DNA from: Adiantum capillus-veneris
Lineage: Eukaryota > Streptophyta > Polypodiopsida > Polypodiales > Pteridaceae
Assembly (NCBI GenBank): GCA_014529385.2
Contig: CM043944.1
Coordinates: 88,688,884 to 88,752,883 of the forward strand
Reading direction: 5' to 3'
Length of the DNA stretch: 64,000 nt
In this document: one piece after another, positions 44,038 through 55,380 of the stretch
Numbering within the stretch: the first letter of the stretch is position 1
How the letters are laid out: each line of letters opens with the position of its first letter
Position numbers and translations under genes: made by a program
Notes under the pieces: generated by a model
Told to the model about the DNA's origin: nothing
Database searches by the model: none
The model's input: the letters and a program-made list of their open reading frames with translations, nothing else

Positions 44038-45394
44038 TTAGCAAAAGCTCAACTTCTCCTTGTTGACCACCTTTGTAAACATGTCTGCAGGATTTTCACT
44101 TGTATGCACCTTTCCTAGCTTTAGCTGTCCCTCTTCCAAAAGAGTGCGTATGAAGTGATATCTCACCTCAATGTGCTTTGTCCTTGAATGAAAGGCTGAG
44201 TTCTTTGCAAGATGGATAGCGCTTTGGCTATCACTGTACAAGACACAATTGTCTTGTTTGAATCCAAGCTCTTCTAAGAATCTGTAAAGCCACATAATTT
44301 CTTTGCTTGCCTCCGTCATTGCTACATACTCTGCTTCCGTGGTAGAAAGTGAAACCACTTTCTGCAGCTTTGAAGCCCAGCTTACTGCTGTGCCTCCAAC
44401 CGTGAACACATAGCCAGTAGTGCTCCTTCGAGTATCTTTGTCACCTGCCATATATGCATCAGCATACCCGTCTAGAAAAATATCAGTTCCTCCAAAATAC
44501 AAAGCATTTGTTGTTGTCCCTTTTAGATACCAAAGTATCCACTTCACAGCTTGCCAATGCTCTTTACCTGGGTTGTCCATGAACCTACTCACAACTCCCA
44601 CTGCATGTGCAATGTCTGGCCTTGTCCAGATCATAGCATACATTAGAGAACCTACCGTTGCAGCATATGGAACTTTAGACATATAGGCTATCTCCTCTTG
44701 TGTCTTTGGACATATCCTTCGTTAGTTTAAAATGACTAGCCAAAGGTGTAGAAAGTGGTTTTGCATTTTGCATTGCAAACCTTTCTAGTACCTTCTTGAT
44801 GTAATCTTCTTGAGATAGCTTTATTGTATTCTTCGTCCTGCCCCTTGATATTTTCATACCAAGTATCCTCTTTGCAGCACCTAAATCTTTCATTGAAAAA
44901 GATTTAGACAGCTCCTCTTTTAGGTCTTTGATGTCCTGCATGTTAGCACTTGCAATCAACATGTCATCAACATACAACATTAGGATGATGAATTTCCCAT
45001 CTCCCAAATTCTTCGTGTAGACGCAGTGATCCGAGTTGCATCTTGTGAATCAATGATCCAACATCCATCGATCAAACTTCAAGTACCATTGTCTTGATGC
45101 TTGTTTTAAACCATACAAGCTCTTCTTTAATCTGCAAACCATTTTCTCCTTACCTTTTACTTCATACCCCTTTGGCTGAAGCATGTAGATTTCCTCCTCT
45201 AAGTCACCGTGAGGGAATGCCGTATTTACATCCATTTGCTCGAGATTTAAATCATGAGTAGCCACAAGGCTTAAGATAAGCCTAATTGAGTTCATTTTTA
45301 CAATAGGAGAAAATATTTCATTGAAGTCAATACCTTTCTTTTGAGAAAACCATTTTACCACAAGCCTAGAGGGACTTGTACCTTTTCTTCCCAC
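44038..45394 (-). pseudogene. Copia W RT and RNase H
   Basis: Minus strand. 45394-45050: KKGIDFNEIFSPIVK, AFPHGDLEEEIYM and LYGLKQASRQWY, ending at a TGA where Z has Gly. 45007-44675: LYVDDMLIAS (DD codons 44963-44968) and MKDLGAAKRILGM, ending in a frameshift from a 2-bp deletion relative to Z near 44711. 44682-44038: RNase H with YADAYMAGDKDTRRSTTGYVF, TTEAEYVAMTEAS and YSDSQSAIHLAKNSAF. Nearly identical to Z otherwise. Confidence 0.93.
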
Positions 45395-45777
45395 CTTCTT
45401 CTTCCTTCAGCTTGTACACCCATTTGTTTTGAAGTGCCCACTTACCTTTAGGCAACTCAACCAACTCCCATGTTTGGTTGCGATGGAGTGAGTCCATCTC
45501 CACTTGCATGCTCTTCGTCCATTCTTCTTTGGATTCATGTTGCATAGCTTCTTTGTATGATTCTGGCTCTCCAGAATCTGAGATCAAGAGATGGTTGAAG
45601 GAAGGAACAAACCTTTCTGGAGGTCTACTTGCTCTAGTAGATCTTCGAAGAATAGGCTGAAGCTCCTCATTTGGTTGACGTTGTTGCAGAGTGTCACCAT
45701 TTGCAGTCCTTGAGTCTTCACTGTCCTCAAGCTCCATGTACTCATCACCTGTTTCTTTTGTTTGTTTTCTTTCCAAG
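45366..45777 (-). pseudogene. Copia W integrase-RT linker, left of Gypsy A
   Basis: Minus strand. Reads ERKQTKETGDEYMELED, RRSTRASRPPERFVPSFNH and NKWVYKLKEEEGGKK, then breaks at a 4-bp insertion relative to Z (GAGG near 45370). The right edge at 45777 is the left flank of Gypsy A. The preceding codons are at 59377 onward. Confidence 0.92.
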
Positions 45778-46367
45778 TGTTAACCCTCACGGCTCACGGA
45801 CACCCCATCACGTACGACGGACGTGTATTATGTATTTGGTAGAGTTAGGTACCGGGCTTGTCGGACCAATAGGAAAAGGGTAAGAGTGATCACCGATGAG
45901 AGGCGCACTCTAACTGGGACATTCAAGGGATTAGTTGGCTAAGCATGGGCGCCCAAGTGTGAATGGGGTGAGCTCATATAAAAGCCAACTAAACCTAAAA
46001 TTCACTCATTCTCTCATTTGTGCAATAGAAGAGTGCTCTTGCTCCATCTCCATCTCCATCTCCATCTTCTTCTTCTTCACCTCCGTGTGTGTGTGTATGT
46101 GAGAGAGAGAGAGAGGGAGAGTGTGTGTGCGATCGAGCATTACGAAGGCACGACGGCGGCGAAGCGGTTGAGCGCGGCACGACTGCAGCTTCTTTTTCAT
46201 CGCGGCGAGGAATCCACTACGAAGGCGAGCGTAGAGCGGTGAGTGACACACCCTTTGCTCTCTTGAGCTTGCTAAGTTTAGGCTTGTTGTGTGCTTGGAG
46301 CCATTTGTGGCTCGCACACGGTGTATCGGCCAGTCCTTTGCTTCGAGAGTGCGGCAAGGAGCGCACA
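45778..46367 (+). repeat. 5' LTR of Gypsy A
   Basis: 590 bp with a TATA box, a CCATCT hexamer run (about 46043-46070) and a TG/GA microsatellite (46083-46130). Related over most of its length to the LTR of D. Confidence 0.97.
45977..45983 (+). promoter_or_regulatory. TATA box in 5' LTR of A
   Basis: TATAAAA in CTCATATAAAAGCC, about 390 bp before the LTR end. The 3' LTR has it at 58981-58987. Likely start of U3-driven transcription about 30 bp downstream. Confidence 0.6.
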
Positions 46368-46371
46368 TTTT

Positions 46372-46389
46372 TGGCGCCTCTTCCGGGGA
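46372..46389 (+). other. Primer binding site of Gypsy A
   Basis: TGGCGCCTCTTCCGGGGA, four bases after the LTR. Resembles the tRNA-Asp complement with two or three mismatches. D has a closer match. Confidence 0.75.
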
Positions 46390-47148
46390 AATGCCCTACA
46401 CTAAGCTCGGTTAAGCACTTTACGCTTTCTTGTGGTGCAATTTCTATCATAGGAAAGGTAGGGAATGAGTGTGTGAGGTTGTGTGGAGAAGGATTTGTGA
46501 AGAAGGAAGGTGTGTGGTTGTGTGGAGAAGGTTTTTTGTTACACTGTACTGTCTTTTTTGTTTTCTATTAAAGAAGGAGTTACATTTTTTTTGCAATGTA
46601 CTGTTAGAATTAAGGTATTAGCTATGGAATGTTAGTTCTGTAAGGTTAGTTTTGTAGATCTGTTAGCTACTGTAGTACTGTGTAAACAGTGTTATAGTGT
46701 GTGTGGCAATATCTTCATTAGCTGTAAGTAGATAAGTTAGGTGTAGGTTAAGTGTGTGTGTGCGCGCGTGTGCGGCGCGGCCACGGCGACTTTAAAAAAA
46801 AAAGAAAAAAAAAATCAAAAATTTATTTTCGGGCTGGGGATCATTCCCCAAGCTCAAGCCCAAACCCAGACCTTAGTCCTCAATTTTAAAAAATAGTTTA
46901 TACACCTTTTTATATTTAAAAACTATTTTTAGGATTTCGAGGGCTTCACGTAGCCGAATAGAGAGCTGTAAAGCACGGCACGTTCCTTAAGCTAAAACGC
47001 TCGTCTTGAGCTTTTACACGCCATATTTTGTGGCTCGGTTACAAAAAATAACGAAAAACTTGGGTTATAAACAAAAAAAACAAAAAAAAAAAACTAAGTG
47101 AGCGGCCTTCACGGGTACTCACCAACGCGCTTAGAGTGTGGAAGTCAT
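46390..47148. other. Untranslated leader of Gypsy A
   Basis: About 760 bp between primer site and gag start. T-rich and A-rich runs (46794-46812, 47070-47094), no conserved ORF. The frame is open from a GTG at 47098, but the first ATG is 47149. The last part (GTGAGCGGCCTTCACGGG) is conserved in D. Confidence 0.7.
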
Positions 47149-48987
47149 ATGAACCTACGCTCTGGACGAGTGTTAGAGCACGAGCATATTGGTAGTGCCT
47201 CCATTTACGCGGGCACCCATTATTCCTCCACCCTAGGTTCTGGACCTTCGGCTGGGACTCAAGGTAGCGCGACCCAAGATCCTCATATCGCGTCTAGTGA
47301 TTCTTCCTCTAACTACGAAGTCATGGAGGGGTATCCTACACCAAACCCTGATAGTTCAAGTCAAGACATGCATGCCATGGGCCCACGGCCCGGGTCCAGC
47401 GTGTTTAGCCACTTAAAAGAGACCCTTAGTAGAGCTACTCGCTCCGAACATGCGGTTAATGAAATAAATGAAGGGAGTGGGGAAGTAAATTCGTCATTCA
47501 TGCCTAAAATAGACCCTATGTTTCTTGAGAGTGTGCATGTGAATGTTCCATCCACTGCACCTCCTGATCCTTTAGGACTATCTCCCTCTGAGGTTTTACT
47601 ACCCGATGGTAGGAGTCTTGCCGAAGTACAAGAGATCGAACGCTATATGCAAGCAACAAGGGAGAGGGAAATTGAGAACCTACGAGGGCTAGAACAAAGT
47701 CGAGCCCTGAAAGGAAAGGCTCCTATGACAACAATCATACCAGCCGAGCAACCGAGTGCTCCCAAGGTAGCAGTCACGGAGGGGCAAGCAATGGGGAGCA
47801 ATAATGCTTCCACTTCAAGGGAAACCTTCAGCATGCCAGGCCTAGATGGGATATTCCTAAACAAAAATTGGGAGTATGACCTACAAGCAGAAGCTTTAAC
47901 TGATCGGTACACAGGACACACCTATCATGTGGGTTGGTTAGATGTTCTACAATCCACATCGGGTGCTACTAGCATAGATGAGCAACAACAGAAAGTCTGT
48001 GATGTCCTCCATAGGATTGTCGAGTTAGAAAGACAGAACACAGGGATCAACATGCCTTCAACAGGCCTAATGAGATTCTTGGATACGGGAAAGGCCAACC
48101 AACCAACCCTATCACAAATGGAGACTCCCTCAGTGAGCCCCATTGATCCTCCATATGTTGTTTCGCCAGGAGCCTCAGTACAATCTGAGCCCACAAGTGG
48201 CAGCTTTACCTTCCCAGATCTAGCTCATCTTTCTCTTAATGACACTACGGCTACCATGCATATCCCAGTGGTGAGCATGACAAGAAGTACACCATGGAGT
48301 TCATTTGTTAATACTGCGCCGATGCCTAGTAGCACAGTGCCCCCAACTATACCTACATGTATGTATCAATCATGTGCAACTGTCGTACCTCAGCCTCATG
48401 TAGCTCCTACACCTCTGATTATTCCAAGAGCTTACAATCCACAATGGAATTATCCAAGCTCTTATACAAGTGGAGCCATGCCATTTAATAATAACATGCC
48501 ATATCAAGCACCTCCTATGCCTAGGGCCACACCTGTAAACATTGGACCACCGTGTGGTACACCACCATACGAAATATGGGACCCAAGAGCCGCGCGTATG
48601 CCAAGGCCAAGGCCAACTCCCATCTCACATGTGGTTCCAAGAGCACATACACCCATTATACCTGCTCAAATAGGAGACTTGGCAGCATTTGCTCAAACTA
48701 TCGGTAGCTCTATTGCGGAAAACATGCGTGGTGCACCTGATAGAGAGCCTAAGAGCAAGGCAGTTCAAGTAGCTAAGCTCACACAGAAATTCAATGGAGA
48801 CGGAGATGCTAGAAAGCAGATGGACGTCTTTGAACATGTGTGCGATTCCTTGGAAGAGCACAATGAGCTACATAAGTGTAAGGCTTTGAGTTTGACCCTA
48901 AGCGGAAAGGCTGGAGATTGGTATAGAACCTTAAGAGTAGAAGAAAAAATGATCTACTCTACTCTTAGGAGATTGTTCTTAAAATAA
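47149..48987 (+). pseudogene. Gypsy A gag, N-terminal and capsid part
   Basis: Starts at ATG 47149 (MNLRSGRVLEHEH). A long Ser/Pro-rich N-terminus is followed near residues 260-330 by blocks conserved in D (GIFLNKNWEYDLQ, DVLQSTSGATSI, GLMRFLDTGKA). A Pro/Met-rich stretch comes next, then the capsid-like region (KFNGDGDARKQMDVFEHV, LTLSGKAGDWYRTL), which matches the retrotransposon gag family. A TAA at 48985-48987 stops it in the middle of the capsid domain. D has Glu there, and the frame continues unchanged afterwards. Confidence 0.92.
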
Positions 48988-50460
48988 TACATACGAGAGG
49001 GAGTACTTTGGGGTGTAGCCTCTCAGCTCCAGAAAGCCCAACGAGAAGAAGGTGAATCCGTGAGAGACTTCATTAGTCGCCTAAAGAATTTGAATTCTCG
49101 ATGCAATCCAAACGAGCGATTCAACAACAACCAATTGCTCGATAGATTCATTAGGGGACTACGACATGAAAGTATCTATAATGGCCTAGTCATTAGAGGT
49201 ATCACTACTTGGGAAGCAGTCACCATGAATGCATTCCAATTGGAGGATAATTTAATGATTGCAGGAGAAAGAGTGTCTGCCGAGCCGAAGTCAAGTAGCT
49301 CCCAAGCATCAGGGCATGAGCCAATGAAGATAAAGCCAATCGTGAAAGAGCAAACGATATCTGAGATGACTTTGGCAGATCTCACAAAGGCCATCCAAGA
49401 AAGCCTTAGGGGTAATCGTGCTCCACAAAACACTCATATGTATCCAAGAAGGGAGCAACAATGGTGCTCAATTTGCTTGGGCCCACATACTACGAGTGAA
49501 TGCCCTACTTTAAGAGTAAAGTTTAACGGGACTTGTAACGCGTGTGGTAGGTATGGCCATCAAGCGAAGGATTGCTTAATGCTTAAACGCATCATGGAAA
49601 ATAAACCGCCTATAGCTTGGGCAGACTCACCTCGAGTTCCTGCATTGATGCCTACCCCACCCATGGAGCAACAGTTGCCATTACAGCACATGGTCCCTAG
49701 AACCCAAAATGTGGTCCAAACCACACCGTTGCCACCTCCAGTGCTAGGACCGCAACCCCCTCATCCAAGAGTTACACCTATGAACCAAATAGGTTGCGAG
49801 TCATCTAGTACTTATGTAGATTGCGAAGAGGACATAGACTCTAGTATCACCTATGGAGTCGACATGCTTGAGGAGTGTCCCATGTACTATATGGAAGACC
49901 ATTGGGGACAAATCAAGCCGGTATATCAAGCTAATGCGCTAGCAGCAAGAGGCCAAAACATTAATACTTTTGCTTGGAGACCACCTCTTCAGTGCTACGA
50001 ATGTGGTGGACCACATCGAGTAGCTGAGTGCCCCATTAGAATACAAAAGAATGCCGCACTAATGCAAACCAGTCAAGGGAGTGCATTGGCAATGCCAATA
50101 CTCACTTGTAATCGTTGTGGCATAGATCATTTGATCGCACAGTGTCCTAACAATCCAAACGCACCGAAAATCACACCATTGAACATAATAGAGATTGTTG
50201 ATGGGACACCACCAACTATAAACATAGCACCAGTGAATGCACTCACACGGTCGATGCTCCAAAAGCAAAATTACATCCTCGAAGAGAGAGATGCTGCGTC
50301 CATTGGCCGAGCGAGAAAGAAGAAAACACGAAGAAAGAAATCCCTTAATGCTTCTAGCTCAAAACCTAGTTCAAAGACTAGCATAGGGACAGGAGAGGAT
50401 CCCGTGTATATGAATGACCCTGAGGATGACTCAGATTCGATAGAGACCACGGAGACCAAA
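48988..50460 (+). pseudogene. Gypsy A capsid end and four zinc knuckles
   Basis: Same frame after the stop. Capsid end EGESVRDFISRLKNLNSRCN and LLDRFIRGLRHE. Four zinc knuckles follow: CSICLGPHTTSEC (49465-49503), CNACGRYGHQAKDC (49534-49575), CYECGGPHRVAEC (49993-50031) and CNRCGIDHLIAQC (50106-50145). Only the second is canonical CX2CX4HX4C; the others are CX2CX3HX4C. A basic patch (RARKKKTRRKKS) follows near 50310. This part should bind RNA. Confidence 0.92.
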
Positions 50461-51561
50461 ACTGTTACTACAAAGGAAAAAGCCAGTGAGGAGGATCACG
50501 AGAGGGAATTAAGACGAACACCAAAAGAGTATTCAAAGTTAAACTACCCATTTGTGAACCCCCAAGATAAGCCACGAGAGACAAAATATGTGGATTGCAA
50601 GAGAAATATTGGAACCTATCCAAACGCAACAGTGGAAATTGAACGAGTCCAACAATTGAGGGGCTTGGTGGAAGAAACTCAACGAACATTAGAACCTGAA
50701 CCCAAACATATCCAGATGTCGAACATAGTGTTTCCCACACAAGTTCAACCTCACAAGAACTACATGCCGTTAGCTATACCCAGTATCATTCAGGAAGAGA
50801 GTGAGGGTAGGACATCTGAAAGTGGACACACACCTTTCCTACTAGAGAGAATGTTTGGTGAGGGAATGCCCGACCCCCTTGAGGAAGTGGAGATTCCATC
50901 TTCACCATTCTCTTGTCAGGGTCCTACGTCCCATAAGATGCCATTAAATGTTGCCAAATTGATGGATTTCATGTCTTCAGAAGTTAGAACCACCATCATG
51001 TCCAAACTATATAAAGACCCCGAACTAGTCTCAGCTCTTCGAGCCTTCCTCAATGGAGAATTACAGGCCGGATTACCATTGTTTGCACATATTAACAAAC
51101 CTGACTCGGTAATGAATGAGGAGGAACATTTAGCACCACCATCTGACCTAGCGGGACATGAATCTGTAATTGAAGTACCCATTAACAAGTTGGGGCAATA
51201 CTTTGAAGGTGATGAATCTAATGCTACTCTACCAATCACCACTAAAGCATTAACTGTAAAGGGAGTCCTTGACGGTGGTGCGGGAGTCAGCATGGTGACA
51301 AAGAGTTGTTGGGAGTCTATGGGGCGACCTCACCTTGAAGCCACAAGCGTAGTGGTAAAAATGGCTAATGGATCTATTGTTACGCCTATTGGAATGCTTA
51401 AGGATCTCAGGATCAAGGTCTTGGGACACAAGGTAAGGCAGACTTTCATTGTTATGGATTTTTCCAAGCATCCTATGTCATTTGAGATGATCTTAGGGCG
51501 TCCATTCATGAGGGAAGCAAAAATGGTGCATGACTTGTCCAAAAACCACGTCTACTTATAG
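50461..51561 (+). pseudogene. Gypsy A first retropepsin-like domain (DGGA)
   Basis: After an acidic linker and the AKLMDFMSSEVRTTIMSKL block, a retropepsin-like domain runs from about 51240 to 51545. Active-site strand VKGVLDGGAGVSMV (DGGA codons 51271-51282), then MANGSIVTPIGML (flap side) and MILGRPFMREAKMVHD (second strand). D-G-G replaces the usual D-[ST]-G. D has DGGT, so the Gly is not a private mutation. The TAG at 51559 replaces a Gln codon kept in D. Confidence 0.88.
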
Positions 51562-52581
51562 TTCCAAGACTGTGTCATTCGAGTTGATCTTTTAAGTGGT
51601 CGAACGCATCCTCTAGGAAATAAATTCATCATTGATAATCGATCAGACACAACAATTCACTCAGCTCCATTACAGTATTGTTACACGTGTAACGAAGACA
51701 CGGATATTGGGAAGAACTCTCCTTATATGGATATCCTACCCGGAATGGCTGAGTCAGACAATGTCGATTGGGTACACCTAGCGGCAACTATAGATACATG
51801 AGGAGCTAGAGGAACAACCTGGGTAACACCAGATGGGGAAGAGATACCACACATTGCACCAGTAAACATGTTAGGTGTAGCGCATGTAACATCCGATGAT
51901 AAGAAAGAGGCACACCTACGTGAGAGTGAAACCGATGATTCCTCAAAGGCTTCAGGCCAATACACATCAGAAACGGAAACTCAGGGAGAAATGGATTCAG
52001 AACCTAAGGAAACATCGAGTGAGCCAAGTATAGAAACTGAACACTCAAGGTCTAGTACGACCATCTATGGTAATTTATATGAGAGTGAAGAAGATACAAG
52101 CGAAGACCTATCAAGCGAGTCGAGTTCAAACATTTACCAAAATCAAAACCTTAACAAGAAACAAAGGTCATATAAGAGACGACGATATCGAGCGAATGTG
52201 AGAGCTAGGATAAACAAGGAAAGATCTACTGCAGAATGGCTTAGCTATCTAGGGGCATGTGATGCTCATCGAAAGCTAGTAGACAATTGGGGTGAACATC
52301 TCCAGAGTGTCATGTGGTGTAGCCCGCGACCCATTGACCTCGCTCAATCGGAGGTTACGCCGAAATTGAGTCGAACTATAAGAAGACGTCAAAACCGAGA
52401 GTTAGCACAACAACAAAAGGAGGCAGAACTAAAAGAAAGGTCTCTGTCAGGACAATAGCCTGCTGACTTACATACAGCTCCTGAACATTTTAAATCTTAT
52501 ACCACGGGGGAGCGAAAGGTTGTGTATGCCAAAGCCCAATGAATACCTACCAATGGAAGCAGTGGAGTCTATGATGGTCCA
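51562..52581 (+). pseudogene. Gypsy A protease-RT linker
   Basis: Same frame, interrupted by TGA 51799 (Trp in D), TAG 52456 and TGA near 52540. Ser/Glu/Thr-rich disordered sequence (51868-52140) is followed by a basic segment (KRRRYRANVRARI) and WLSYLGACDAHRKLVDNW. No catalytic motif. The first part aligns with D up to about 51890. Confidence 0.8.
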
Positions 52582-54090
52582 GTGGTAGTTAAAGAGATAG
52601 AATTAGCAGAACGAGGTGAGGAGTCTAAACCAGTCTTTATTGCTCAAGACCTTACCGAAACTGAAGAGAATGTACTTAGGGAGCTCCTCAAGGAATACAA
52701 GGATATCTTTGCTTGGACATATCATGACATGAAGGGCGTTCCACCTTCTGTGGTGCAACATACAATTCCCATGATCAACACTGCTAAACCCGTCCAGCAA
52801 CGACCCTATCCAATGAATCCTAAGTACGCCAAAATTGTACAGGAGGAGATTGAAAAACTTATCCAATGTGGATTCATATACCCTATTGAGCACTCAGAAT
52901 GGGTTTCTCCAATAGTCATTGTGCCAAAAAAGAATGGGAAACTAAGAGTGTGCGTGGACCTCAAGAAAGTTAATGCAGCTACTAGGAGAGATCATTATCC
53001 CTTGCCATATTCAGAACACGTGCTTGAAAGAGTTGCGGGCAAGGAAGCTTATAGCTTTTTAGATGGGTACTCTGGTTACAATCAAATCACAATTGCATTA
53101 GAGGACCAAGCTAAAACTGCTTTTATCACAGAGTTTGGAGTGTTTGCATTTCGTGTTATGGCTTTTGGCTTAACGAATGCACCTGCTACATTCCAACGAT
53201 TAATAAACACCGCGTTTAAAGAATTTCTAAGGGAGTTTTGTGAAGCTTTCCTAGACGACCTTTGTGTTTATTCTTCTTGGGAGAAGCATTTGTTATATCT
53301 ACGAAAAATATTTGAAAGGTGCAGATTTTATCACATCTCATTGAACCCTTTCAAATGCCAATTTTTGGTTAAGCATGGAGTCATTCTAGGGCGTATAGTG
53401 TCCAAGAACGGGACATCCACCGATGAGAGTAAGATTAAAGCCATTGCCGATTTGCCACCACCTACGAACTATAAAGGAGTTCAAAGATTTATGGGCCATG
53501 TTGGTTATTATCGAAGATTTATTTTAAACTTTGCCGAGATAGCGCGTCCATTGTACAAGCTTCTTATCCAGTTTCACTGGACGGAAGAATGTCATCAATC
53601 TTATGAGTTATTAAAGAAGGCCCTAACAAGTGCTCCAATCCCGCGAACACCCGATTGGAATGTACCTTTTCATGTGCATATCGATGCATCAAATTTTGCT
53701 ATTGGGTGTGTTCTAACTCAACCAGGAGAACATAAATTGGACTACCGAGTTAGCTTTGCAAGTCGCCAATTAAATGATGCCGAGATGAACTACACTACTA
53801 CAGAGCGCGAAGGTCTAGCTATGATTTACGCAGTAAAGAAATTTCGCTATTACCTTCTTGCTACCAAGTTTGTGTTTTATGTTGATCATCAAGCATTGCT
53901 ATATTTGGTAAACAAGCCGTGTTCCATAGGTCGAATTACACGATGGTTGTTAATTCTTCTTGAGTTTGACTTCACCGTTGTTGTGAGGCCTGGGAGGAAA
54001 CATGTCATGGCGGATCATTTATCTCGTATCCCTAATGGCGAAGCTCCTACGGGGGTTGATGATGAATTGCCTGATACTCCTTTGTTCATT
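52582..54090 (+). pseudogene. Gypsy A RT and RNase H
   Basis: Open within 52582-55113. RT: FAWTYHDMKGVPPSVVQHTI, GFIYPIEHSEWVSPIVIVPK, LRVCVDLKKVNAAT, FRVMAFGLTNAPATFQRL and catalytic FLDD (DD codons 53254-53259), then RFMGHVGYYRRFI. RNase H: HVHIDASNFAIGCVLTQ, TTEREGLAMIYAVKKFRYYL, FYVDHQALLYL and HVMADHLSRI. All acidic catalytic residues are present. No additional RNase H follows, which argues against the Tat/Ogre group as I know it. Confidence 0.95.
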
Positions 54091-55380
54091 GTTGAGACAA
54101 TGCCTGAATGGAGTGAAAAGATTGTTAACTTCTTAGTTAATGGTTTTCCACCCAAGGAACTGCAAAAAGATATAGCTCGAAAATTAATCAAGGAATGCGA
54201 ACCCTATTGCTTACCGGCTGGAACTCTCTATAAGAGAGGAAAAGATGCTGTTCTTAGACGCTGTGCCCGCGAGGATGAGTATTTATATATTCTACAAGAG
54301 GCACACATGGGTGTAGCTGGTGGTCACTTTTCAGGAAACTTGACTGCCCGAAAGATCTTACAGTCAGGCTATTGGTGGCCCACTCTGTTTAAGGATGCAT
54401 CACTTTTTGCAAAGGGATGTGATGAATGCCAACGCTTCAACAAGCCACAAAGAAGGGATAGGATGCCTCTACATCCCATCAAGGTAACCCAACCATTTGA
54501 AAAGTGGGGCTTAGACTCTGTAGGACCGATTAGTCCGGTTGCACGTAACACACAATCACGATATATCATTGTGGCTACCGACTATGTAACCAAATGGGCT
54601 GAAGCAAAAGCAACACGAAAGGCGGATGCAAAAACAACAGCTAAGTTCCTCTTTGAGAACATTATCACACGTTTTGGATGCCCCTTTGAACTTGTGAGTG
54701 ACAATGGAACTCATTTTATAAATGAAGTAATAAAAGAACTCACATCAAACTTCATGATATCTCACCACAAGTCCACACCCTATTATCCCCAAGCAAATGG
54801 CCAAGCTGAGAGTACCAACAAAACTCTCATCTCCATTTTGACAAAGACAGTTGAGGCTCATCGCACTGATTGGGACCTAAAGCTTACATCAGCTTTATGG
54901 GCTTATCGTACTGCATATAAAGTTGCTATTAATTGCACGCCGTTTAAGATGGTGTATGGCCAAGAAGCAGTTATGCCATGGGAGTTTGTCATTCCTAGTC
55001 TTCGAGTAGCTTCTCAAGAAGGTTGGGATGGTAACCCCTTAGTGGAGCGATTATATATCCTAGAAAGGCTAGATGAAGAGAGGCAATTAGCTGTGCGAAA
55101 TGCTCTAGTGTGAAAGGATAGGAGAAAGAAGTGGTTTGATAGCCATTTAAAGGATAAAGACATCAAGGTTGGTGATAAAGTTCTTATGTACGGGGTACGT
55201 AATGAAAAGAAGAAATTGAAATACGCTGGTAAGGGACCATATCGAGTGTGTGAAATTACCCCGCAAGGTACCATTCGCGTAGAGACTCTAGATGGAGTTG
55301 AAACCATTGGATTCCTTAATGGGAGTAAATTCAAAAGATATTATGATCCTCTAAGCCAGGAAGAGTTGCAAGCCATCCAT
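54091..55380 (+). pseudogene. Gypsy A integrase with GPY module
   Basis: Zinc-binding HMGVAGGHFSGNLTARKIL ... GCDECQRF (54303-54435). Core D,D,E: ATDYVTKWAEA, VSDNGTHFI and YYPQANGQAESTNKTL. YGQEAVMPWEF follows. A TGA at 55111 (probably from CGA Arg) interrupts just before DRRKKWFDSHLKDKDIKVGD. The GPY/F module (GKGPYRVCEI) is at about 55228-55260. Frame is unchanged across the stop. Would catalyse insertion of element cDNA. Confidence 0.95.

Noticed and set aside
53670-54300. Second (archaeal-type) RNase H as in Tat/Ogre elements
   Set aside because: Only one RNase H is visible and the spacer to integrase is too short and has no catalytic motifs.
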